Origin: Cheilinus undulatus
Taxonomy: Eukaryota; Chordata; Actinopteri; Labriformes; Labridae
Assembly (NCBI RefSeq): GCF_018320785.1
Contig: NC_054871.1
Span: 18,410,339 to 18,474,338 of the forward strand
DNA: 64,000 nt
Direction: 5' to 3'
The translations under genes were made by a program, and so were the position numbers. Each line of letters opens with the position of its first letter. Within the stretch, counting starts at the first letter, position 1. Shown here piece after piece: positions 47,301-59,300 of this stretch. Below the pieces are notes generated by a model. It did no database searches, was not told the origin of the DNA, and saw only the letters and a list, made by a program, of their open reading frames with translations.

Positions 47301-50300
47301 TGAACCCTGAGCCCAAACTGTCATACAATATGAGAAATGAGAGAAGATCATGGAGTGCATAAATATCTGAGCTGCTTGAGTTGGTATGTACTGCCTAATT
47401 AATTTAAAACAATTTAGATTGCTCTTTACTGATTTAGTGATTTTCTTCACATGTTTACCAAACCTGAACTGTGGATCTAAAATTACTCCCAAGAATTTGA
47501 ATTCATCAACTTCCTGTATTTTTTTAGTCTTTATCTTGACACAAAAACTTTTGAGTGGACACCGTTTAAAGGAGAAGCACATCGACACAGTCTTATTTAG
47601 ATTTAAAACAAGATGATTGAGTTCCAGCCACTGTTGGACTCCGTACATGTGGTCAGTCAAGATCTCTGCTGCCTTGGTAGGTGACTTAGCAGGAGCATAG
47701 ATGACTGCATCATCAGCATAGAGCTAATGTCTGCACACATTTTGGGCATATCATTTATAAAAAGACTAAAAAGCAAAGGGCCAAGAATTGACACTTGGGA
47801 GATACCCAGTGTGTTTTTTTAAAAGGATGATGTTTATCAGTCAACCTTTACACACTGTTCTCTATTTAGAAGATAGGACTTGAATCAATCAACCGTGTGT
47901 TTAGAGAAATTAAAAGAAGATAGCTTGGCCAGAAGAATGTTGTGGTTGACAGTGTCAAACGCTTATTTTAGGTCAAATGAATACTTGAATACTTTATAGT
48001 CCCGAGTTCTGTTGTGGATTAAAAACAGTCAAACACTTCAAAAGACATTCAACATTTGACTATGGACAGCTTTTTGAACTAGAAAAATCACAGATGTCTG
48101 TCATTTTATGCAGAGAGCAGATGTTACTCAGAGTTGATGTTTACCTGCATATTTTCAGGAGACAGCCCGAACTGTTTGAGTGGCATCAGCAGGGTCTGAG
48201 TCCCAGTGAGCAGCACAGCTGCCAGATGAACAGTCAGCTCAGCAATAGTGTTGACGGTGATAGTATGCTCAGGGTTCATGGACAGGGCCCCCAACCTGTT
48301 GTGAACCAAGGCTGACGCGAAGTCTCTTACTTCTCTTTGAGGCAGGTATCGTGAGCCCTGGATAAGCTCTCCAAATTTTTGACAATTCTGCAGGAAGAAG
48401 GCAAGAACAAGTACATATAAACAAGATATTAATTCTAACATTATAAAGATAGTTTGTCTGAGTTCTTGTGGTTCAAGTTGAGATATTTCTACATTAAATC
48501 ATCTGTGTGCTGGTTAGGGCTGGTTATGGTTTTACTGGCACAGCTTTTTATATTTATGGTTATGTTATTTGCCTGAGCAGCTTCCCTTGTCATTACAGTA
48601 GCAACATGTGATGTTACTCAGCCAATCAAGAAAAAACCACAAGTGAAGACTGGATGTGTGTGAGAGAGAACAGCCAAAAAAAGAAACACACGTAGAAGTC
48701 AGTAAAGTCTCAAAAACAGTGGATAACTGGGTTAGGGGAAATTAGAGATGTTGTGCAATTCTATAAGAGAGGACAGCAAACAAAGACTTTATTGGAAAAT
48801 GGACAGACTGTTCATTCTTCCCTCTGACAATTTAAATCCAGTGTCAATATCTGAACACACTTGCAGTTGTTCATGGGATAATGTCAAAAAAATCAAAGAA
48901 AGCAGGGATCTCTGAACGGTCATAATAACCAAAATCTGATCTGACAACACAGAAAAACAACCACATTAGTGAAAGGGGCTCCAAAAAGGGTTAGGAACCT
49001 CTAAGTTAGAAGATCTGTTGTTCTGAACCTTAGCTTGAGGGAATTTTCTTGAACTGGACCTCATGGAATTTTAATTTATGACACCTGAATTGAGAGTCTT
49101 GCATTTTACTGATTTTCTAAAAGGTTTATCACTTTGCATACCTCTGGGGTGGGATGGAGACCTGTATTTGCAGACCTGTACAGAGTTGTAACCTCTCGGA
49201 AAAGTGCCAGGAGGAGGAACATTGTTCGTTTCCTTGATGGTACAGTGCATCTCTAAATCAACAGAAAATAAGTAAATTAGAAAACTTAAAAGCTACCCGT
49301 AAACCATATAACACTCCAGTATCAGCCATGGCACTGAAAAAGAGGCATGTACTAAAAAGTGAGATTAATGGGTAAAACGGATACAGAAACAAAGGAAATT
49401 TAACCAAAAAGCTAACCTTGTCAGTATCAGGCTGTGTTCAGGACTTGGCTTTAATTTGGCTACAAAGAACCCTCCTTTTATTTGTTTTATTCCTGATAGT
49501 ATGCTGTTTTAGAAAAACAAATTCACAGCTGAGGCAATAAGCAAACTACTATGACATCACATGACATTCAAGAATGACCCAAATAGAAGCCAGGCAGCTA
49601 CACTGGCATGTTTTGTACTGTAAAATTTCATTATGAAAAAAATGACCCTTGGAGTAAACTACTCATATGGATTACAGGGTGATAATAAAACATTTTTTCT
49701 CTTGCCAAAAAAAAAAAAAAAAACACTTGCAGAAAATACGGTTCATGAGCATGGCACATTATTTTAGTAGCAAGGATTTGGTGTCAAATTTCAAATACCT
49801 CACAGATTTCTTCTATTTGGTCTACATCACCATCCATTACTGCCTTGGCAACTGCATCCCTCACTGCTTTGTATTGTTCTCCATACACAAGGAACTGGTC
49901 CAGCTGGCCTCCATCCTCATTCTATTCACACCACCAACAAAGTCACAAAAACAAAAATAAACAGCTTATATTTTAATTACAAAAAGGCATTGATACTGAA
50001 GGGTTGCAGATAGAGTGATGGTATATCACACGGGAAGAGTTTGACTTTTTGCTTTTTAGGTTTTATGTGCATGAAATCATGGTAACATTATATTACTTTT
50101 TTGATTCAACAGATTTTTTGGTTGTAAATCCACAGGTGTACCTGTTGCCGAATCTCTGCAGGAAAAAGCCAGCTGAAGTTTGTTTGTTTCACCAGTGTCT
50201 GAACAAACTCAACACCCCGCCGTTCACTGAGCTTGCGGATCAGGTAAACACGGTACCAATCATTTCCACTCTTCTCACAGAACTCAGATACCATTTTCAG

Positions 50301-53300
50301 GAACTCTTCTGCTACAAGTGGGACATCATTTGGAACAAAAATGTATTCAGACAGACTTAATGCTTCTGAATGGTTAACCAAGATGAACTCTGACAAAGGT
50401 AAAATGAATCTCACCAGACAGACTGTCACTGATGAGTTGGGCAGCCAAGGTGAGACACAGACGCATTCTTGCAATGTCTCTCAGATACTGGACTGACACT
50501 GTTTCTGGCACAGATGGAACATTGGCCAAAAAGAAGCGCAGGAATTGAGTTTCATTGTCTGTAAAAGACACCAACTCTTCAGTTTTGTTGCCTTCCTGAG
50601 GCATTTTCTCCCACATGGAGTCCTGCAGAGAGGCAAAGTCAGTGGAGCATGAGTCATTTAAACTGAACTTGTCAGCTACATGCAAAAACTTCAAACAACA
50701 ATTTTGTTACAGCTGCCAGCTACACTCATCTAGATGACTTTAAATCACATTTAAGTAGAGTATATTGATGGGCAAATGTTGGTAAGAGGGTCAAATTAAG
50801 CTTTCTCGCAAGAAAAATCTTAATTTAACTCCAAGGTTGGAGTCTTGTCCACCCTTTTATTTTCATAAAGCTTTGCATAATGCAACCCTGCTGGTCTCTT
50901 CTGTTTTGCTGTGGTTTTCCATGCCATAAAGTCTCAAGTATAAATAATACCAGTCTGCCAATATGCTACCCTTAGTTCACAAATATATGTGTATATTTTT
51001 TATCACTCAAATGGCTGACTTGCGTGAAAACTTCCTTGAATTCTGTATGAATTCATCTTTTCACTGTTCAATGTTGTAAACAGTCTAATCATGATAAGAT
51101 TTGTTTTACCTCCAAGCAGTTGATGTACAGGGCGTAAAGCTCTGCTTTATCCTCCTTATCCACAAACCTGCTGTCTTCCACTGATGACAAATGCTTCTGC
51201 AAGTATTCCTCGACCTCAGCAAAGCTGAAACACAGTTAAGTTGATCAAACTTGTCTTGTGGTAAAGAGCAGATCTGCTTCTCAAGAGGAAGAAGAGTAGC
51301 TTGAAAAAAATGCAAAATTGTCTTACTCCAAACTCCTTCAATTTGATTTAGCTTTGCTGACAAATACCTTCACAGTGTTTCTGACTGAGATACATCTGGC
51401 AGACAAGACATTGTCAAAATTAATGTGCTAGTGTTAAGACCATAGTGATTGTAAGTTTATTTACCTGAACTTGAGCAGCAGCTTGAGGATCACAGATCGC
51501 ACAACTGGATTTTTATCAGGGGACTCATCAAAAGGTGACAAATCTTTGGTGTGAATCTCTCTATTTTCTAGATCCAAAGTAGCAAATATCAACCACAAAC
51601 ACAGACTAGTTATCTGATTTAATAAAAATGCATTATTTATTAGAAACAAATTTGAAGGAAAAAAGGGAGAGATGAGACTTCATTTTATGGTTCTTTAACA
51701 TAAAGCTCTCCAGTAAAGGTTACCTGTCTCAATCATCAGGTAGGACAACAAGTGGTTGATGACAGCTCTGGCTGGCGGTCTGTTGTCCTTGAAGCACACA
51801 GTGGAGAGCAAATCAATGAAGAAACTGTTGCAGCGCCGCCTGAATTCTGAATGTCTGATGAGAGACACCCTGCAGAGTGAAAAACAATCAAATGAAAAAA
51901 ATTCACTTCAAAGAAATTGCTTTTTAGCTGTGTTTATAGCAACACAGATTAATTGTTAATTGCAGACAGTCTCTAAAAGCTGAAAGTTTAAGTTGTGAAT
52001 TGCTAAGTTCATTCATTCATTCATTCAAGCTTTATTTGGTTTCCAGATGCTCTAATTTGCAATGACATCAAGAGTACATTAAAACAATAAATGCAAGACA
52101 GTGAGTAAAACAACTACAAAGAACAAATGTAAATAGATATAAGTACATCAGAATAGGCACAAGAAGTAGGACACAGTTTAAAAACAGTCAAAATCATGTA
52201 CATAGTAGTTCCTTATGTTTTGAAATTGACCTATGCTAATAATTGAACTGAGTTTAAGTGTTTGCTGTGCAGTATTCAAGGTGTGTGTCAAGTCAGACCA
52301 CAGATTGTTGATCACATAGCTTTGAATTAATGTAAGAACTCAATCAGATCAGTGATGAATATTTTGATTTAATTTGAAAATGTTAAAAACAAATGAATAG
52401 CTAAATAGAGTTTAAAAACACCCTTAAAAATGAAATTAAATAAAATTAATAAGTTAAAGCTAAAGAACTGAAGCATTGAGTGGAATCCAGTTTATTTTTC
52501 GGTAGCATACTCAGTCCTTTTCAAGTGAGGAGCTGCACAATTATTAAAGAACTTGACAGTGTGTGCTGTGCAAAAGCTGAAGGATGTTTCTCCAATTTTA
52601 GTATTTACGCTTGGAACTTCAAGCATTATCTCATCACTTGAGCAAGTGTGAAGTTTGATAATGACTATTGGACATGTTCAGTATAGGGGTGAGGTATAAC
52701 AGCAGATGTCCAGACAGAGTTAAATAAATGAAAAGTGCCTGTCCTATCTTAATGAACATGAAGGCCAGCCCACTCTGTCATGCAGGATGCAATGATGAGT
52801 AGATTAATTCTTGCCAGTAATTAATCTTAGGGTGTAATGATATAAACTTGAGTCAAGTAGTTTATGTGAGTCAGCTGTAGCATGCCTGTAGATCAAATCT
52901 CCATATTCTAAAACTGACAAAAATGTGGTTTCAATAATTTGGTTTCTGCAGGACATGGGAAATTAGTTCTGTTTCTGTACAAATATCTAAGTCTCTGTCT
53001 TAATTTAGTCGCAAGTGAATTTATGTGAGATTTGAATGTGAATTTTTGATCCAGCCAGATACTGAGATATTTGTACTGAGTGACTCTTTTTATACTGTGA
53101 CCTTCCAGAGTTGTCAGCGGGATCTCTAGCTCTAGTGAAAGCATGTATTTAGTTTTATCTGGATTCAAAATTAATTTCAGATTGAAGAGAACATTTTGCA
53201 GTTTGTGAAGCTCTTGTTTGAGTATGTCAGTGATTAACTGTGCAGTGCTGGTGAAGCAGCACAGATATGTCATCAGCATGAAGGTGGGTATAACAATGAG

Positions 53301-56300
53301 ATAATACAGATGTAATGTTGTCAATATAAATTGTGAAGAGTACAGGACCCAAGACCTAGCCTTGAAGGACCCCATTCGATAGAGGTAAATATGGAGAGTG
53401 AACATTTTTTAATCTTACGCAACATTTCTTAAAGTCATTTGGAAAAAATCCTACCTGATTTCATCTGAGACATGTGGTTGAAAGTCACTTGGTAACTCCT
53501 GTCTGCAAGTGGGACAGGCTGCCTGTCCTGCATCCAGACTTGCTCTGATGCATGTTAAGCAGTAGATGTGATGGCATGGTAATCCTACCGGGTCCTGTGG
53601 CTCCCTCACACACACTCCACATTGAAGTCCAAACCTTAACAATGAAAAATAATTAACACCACATCCATAGAGATGTTGGTTAAAGCCATTTTCACCATTG
53701 TCTTTGAAGTGAACTGCCCAGTTAAATTAACAAACCCTTACCGGAAAATCTGGTCACTTGCTCCCTGCTTGCAGGACTTCAGTACTTGAATAACAGCTTC
53801 AAAAGCAGTTATCGATTTAACATCTGAGTCTTTATCCAGAACCTAAGTGTCACAGCAGATAAACATAGTTAATAAAACAGCCATATTGGTGATTTAGATT
53901 CATTTTTAAATTTTTGGCTGATTGCTGAGGTAAGCCCTATAGATGGGTCTGTCCCTGTCTGAGTGCCTGAGTGAGTGATGCTACTTTGAGGGCCCTGACA
54001 TAACAGAGTTGGGTTTGCTTGTACTGAATGCTGTCGCTAATGGTTGCCTCCACTGTGTTAACTAGAGCCATACATACAGAGTTGCGCTATGGGCGGGGTT
54101 TAGGGGGACTGAAAGCCCTATGGCTGCCTCCACTGCTGTAAATACTCAGATATAGCTTTAGCCTCTGTTTCACCAGAACTGGGCCACATTTCTGTATGAC
54201 AAAGAATAAAAACAACCCCAGTGGCAGATTGGCCATCGGGAGGACCGGGACATTTCCCGGTGGCCTGGGTACCAAACTGGCCCGCTCAGCGATTGCCGAG
54301 AGTCAGGACCAAAGGCTCGGATCAGGTTGCGCATGATTTCTTAATAAACAATCCGTCGTGCGGCTCAGGGTATCTGCCTCAATGAAGTTCACACAGATTG
54401 AGCAGCAACGTAGGGCACAAACACACTCTCTTTTTCTGAGGCTCTCTACTGCAGAGTGCAGGCAGACACACCACCGAGGCTCTCGAGCCACATGTGGCTC
54501 TTTAGTGACTGGTTGTGGCTTTTTAAAGGCTTCCTTTAAGAAAATCCTCCTGAAATCCTCTATAAAGGTGGAAACTGTCAGCAGTAAAGACTCATTGCAC
54601 TAGGTCATATCAATAAATCTAAGTCCACACAAAGAAGACAGACTTTGACTTCCAAATTTAAATGGAAACTTGTATATTATTACCGTTGGATGCGCGCTGG
54701 ATGGAGGAACATGCATAAAAGAGCGCAGAGGAAGTCCGCTGGTAGCGCATCTCTTCATTAAGCTCATTCATAGAGGTGTGCTGTCTTGTGTTCAAGGTGA
54801 AGCTTCTAATGCCCTCGTTTTAACACATTTCTTCAGTCACTTCCTGCCATTGCTCTACCTTTCTCGTATTTGATGATGACTTTTGAGATGCGCATCATCA
54901 TCAACGAGCTAAACACACATGGATCACATCTTAAAATAATGTAAAATTGAGAAAAACTTGTCGAGACATGGGTGTTTTATTTGATCTTAAACGTACTAAT
55001 GATAAATACTGTCAAAAGGGCAGAAACTGAGAAATGAAAGCAACAAACTGGCAGGACAGAACGATTTGTGAGGGGGAGCTGCAGGTATGAGACAGGGCCG
55101 GTTTAAGCCATTTGGAGGCCCAGGGCAAGACCAGTAAGGGGGCCCTCCCCCTTTAGCTAAAAGCAATAATAATGAGAGGAAAAAATAGAAAGCATAACTT
55201 TAAGTTAACAGAGTCACAGAACTACAGTAAATGTTCAAATATTAAATATTAATACCCAAACAGACACTGATGATTCATCAGTTCTTTGAAAAGCTTCTCA
55301 TAGCTCTAAGTCAGCATGTTCTAATATTTTAAAAAGACTTTTGTCCAGGTGGAACTTACATGAATTAAAATATATGCTTGTTATCTGTGAAATATCCTTT
55401 CTTCTGGCACTATTAAGGGTAGCTGATGGGGTTAAAACTGACCGAATAAAACTAATGTTTTAAGTTTAAACAAAGGATATTGCAAATTTTAGTTTATAGC
55501 TAACTTACATAGACACAACATAATGAATTATATGAATATTGAAATCCTTGTATTATATTGTTTCGTTTAACCTTTATTTAACCAGGTAAAATCCAATTGA
55601 GATTAAGAGCCTGCACATTAAAAGTGTAGTAGTAGATAAAACAGAATAATTTCAGTTTATGTGACTTGAGTACAGGTTATTGCAACATAACAGAAAAATT
55701 TATTTTGTAGGGGAAAGAAACAGAAAAAGCTTTGTGTGGGCACATGCGGAGCCTTTGTTTTATTATTTTACACTCTTACATAAGTAGGCGCCCAACCTAA
55801 CGCGCTCTTGGTGTTTTGCGCTAATCGGGTGGTCGTGGCCTGGGATGGTATCAAATTCCTGGCCTGAATTATTGTCCCAGTCTGCCCCTGAACAACCCTA
55901 TACGTTTTTGATGTTGGGAAAGACGTTTTCACTTCTCTGCTGACCTGCTTTGGCATGACTATGTAATAGTTGAGGGGAAAAAGGTAATTTCTTGTGTGAA
56001 TGCTCGTGTACACAATGGCTGGTGGACTGATTAGCTCTAAATTAATCACAGCAGCCCTTTAGTCAAAAATGGACATTTCTTTATTAAAGCAAGTGAAGAA
56101 AGCAACACTAAAAGCTTTCTGTAACAGAAAGGGTGTTTTTGCTCTTCTGCCAAACCGCTTCAGCATGAGTATGATAGTTAAAGGTTAACTTGTTGTGCTT
56201 GTTTTTACAGCCTGCTAGCCAAACGTTAGCTCAGCCTTAGCCAGACCAACACATTTTGTCATCATAGTTAGCGCTGAGAGCAACATGGAAAGCTTTCTGC

Positions 56301-59300
56301 AACAGAAAATGAGGTTGCTGCCCCTATTTGGCATGATTAAGTGATAGTTACAGGGAAAGGGTTAGTTGTTGTATACAGCTAATGAATTGTTGTGTCCCAG
56401 CAAATGACTCTAGCAGGCCTGTCATTAGCTGGGACTGAGCCACAGTGGAGCTTTTGTCTGAACCAGACAATATGTCTTATCCAAACAAGTGCAGAGAGCA
56501 ACACTGAAAACTTTCTGTGACAGAAAAAAATGTTTTCTCTTCACTCCTGGTCTGTTTCGGCATGGCTTTCCGATCATGGCGGTGGGCTTGTCCAGCCTTG
56601 TCCAATGTTAGCTGTTAGCTTGGATGTCGCAGTAGGACTGCTGAAGTTTACTCCAAACTCCATACCGACAGCTTGTCTTGTGCAGAGAAGATATTTTGTG
56701 ATTTGAGACTGGTGCACAATCTTCGGTTTTTAATTTTTCCATCATGATCTCCCGTCCCCTTGTCACTCTTTCTCCTATCGTCCCTTTCTCTTTGACTGTT
56801 CATGCGTCTTTTACGTAGCAGCGTTGGCAGCTCTCCTCTCATCCTTGTTTGCTTTCATGCTGCATAACAATGACACACACAAACGTGACGCTCATGCACA
56901 CACCTACTCTGAAACGAATGATAACATGTTGGTAGTGTAGACTTCAGGCTTCTTTCTGTTGAGGGCAAAAGTTTCAGAATACTGGAGGATAAAACACCTG
57001 AACTTTCTCCTCTTAAAGCTCCTCTCTGTCCCCTCTGGAGGACCAGTGCATCAGGGCGGTGTGTGTTTTTGTCGCCCGTGTGAGCCAGGGGTGTGTGCTA
57101 TGTTAAAAATATATTTGGTAAATATTCCCTTAATACTATATGATTATGGGGAACAAATAAAGGATAAAATCTCCGCATCTGCATTGTTACAAGAACACTA
57201 CTTGAATGTTAAGCACGTCTTTATATGCAGGGAATATGATAAATATGCTGTTTAGACATAATTAATGGATATAAAAAAACAATAGGAACACTAAAGTAGA
57301 AATTCAGCTTAATTTTACACATATAAAGACCCTTACACACCTGTCTGAGGAGAATTACAAATGTTCAGGAAACCTGCTGCAGTTTTTATTTTATTTTTGA
57401 ATAAATCGTTAAAAGTTAGTGTTTTATTGTCAGTATAAACTTTCTACCTTTTCTGTGTATACGTGAAATCCTACAGAGACATGTGTCTGTCTCTACCAGT
57501 GAAGTATGACACATGTCTCTGTAGGGTTTCATATGTACACAGAAAAAAGCTTTATTAAGAGGAGAGACAAAGAGAGAGAGAACAGCATATTATACATTTA
57601 AGTTGCCACAATGCATTTGGCTCACAAAAAATAACAATGATGAGTAAATCACTCTGCCAGTCAGGCATTTCAACAGACATCCCAGATAGTTGCAGTCAGC
57701 CATATAGTACATTTTAACCTAGTCTTGTGTTTTACTAAAAGTCTAGTATAATGTGCACAAAACGTGCCAACAGTAGGAAGAAAGACAAATGGACATACAC
57801 AGATGGGTTAAAAAGAAACTTCATCCAATATGATGTAGGCCACATTCATTATGTCTGTTTTTGTTGATTGAATAAGTCATTAAAAATCTACCTACCCTGC
57901 TTAAGGTCTGAAAGTGTTTTTGGACCAGCGATCTGAGTTGATTCTCATCATCACTGAAACCCAGCAACATGTGTTCAGCAAACAATGAGAGTGTGTGAAT
58001 GCGCTTCCAGCCTTTACTATAAAATACACAAGAAAACCACAGTAAATATGTTATTCTTCAAGATCAGGTAATTCAAGAGGGTAGTTTTTTTAGTAGAGGC
58101 AGAATTTTTCAAGGAATTTGTTGGTGAGCACCAAACAACAATAACCACATGAAATAAATGTTCTTTGCAATGTGAAGAGTAAAGTTACTTATTGTCACTG
58201 AAGTCTTAAAGACTTGTAAAAAATAACATATTTGCAGTAACAATCTTTCATACTCTCCGCACATTATGTGCTGGTAACAGGAGTATCCGGACAAAGCCAT
58301 TGCAGATTGGAGTCTTGTCCACTGCTCCACTCCCACCACTCCAAGTATTTTAATCACATCTCTTTACATAAGAATCTCACCTGACATCATGGAATCTTTC
58401 TCTGCATCTCTGTCCATAGAGTTTGGCTTGATCTGGGGAGCAAATTATCTCTAAAGATGCCTGCAGCCTCTTCACTTGTTTCAGCCAGTCCAGGCAGAGA
58501 GCATCCGTATCAAGCTTGGGAGACTCCAGATATTCAATGCAGGCCTGAGCTGTATGCACATCCAAAACCTACAGGACAGCAAAAAAATTTAAAATTAATT
58601 TGTTGTTTTCTGAAAAACCCCTGTGAAAATCCCATTTAACACTTTTCATGTTGGCCTTTAAAATAAATATGTTAATGATTGCTTCTCATACAGGACATGA
58701 ATGTCGTCTGAATCACACTGACAAAGTAATCTAAAATACAAAAAACCATTGCCCTCAACTACACTAAGTAACTTAAAAAATGCACATTGTAAAATTTGCT
58801 AGAATTGTCATGAGATGTACTCAGATGCTTCAAACAACTTCTCAGACACACAATATACCTTTGTTCTGCATGATTGATTGTGCCTTTTCTCAACCACGGA
58901 CCAATTCATGACAGTTGTACCCACAAGTGTATAAACTGGGTAGGTGAGTGAAATATTGGGATGGGATAAATTGTTGACTAAAAACGTGTAGGCGCGTACG
59001 GCTCTTCAGGAGGAATGGAAGGCAATCCCACAGAGACAGATTAATGGCCTCATAACATCTATGCCTCCGAGAGTGGCCGATTTGGTGCGAGCAAATGGAG
59101 GTCATACCAGATATTGAAATTTGGACTTGTAAGAATCGGTGGTACTGTCAACTTTTTATTGCGTGATTGAATAAACTGTTTCCTTGATTTCTGATTTTTG
59201 TGTGTATGTCTCCCACAAGATGTGTGCAATAAGAACAGTAACTATAATTGGAAATATAGTTCATGAATTACAGGTAATATATTCATGAATTTCAATGTGC

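Noticed and set aside
47386-47616. Plus-strand 76-codon frame
   Set aside because: Antisense of the LINE reverse transcriptase encoded on the minus strand.
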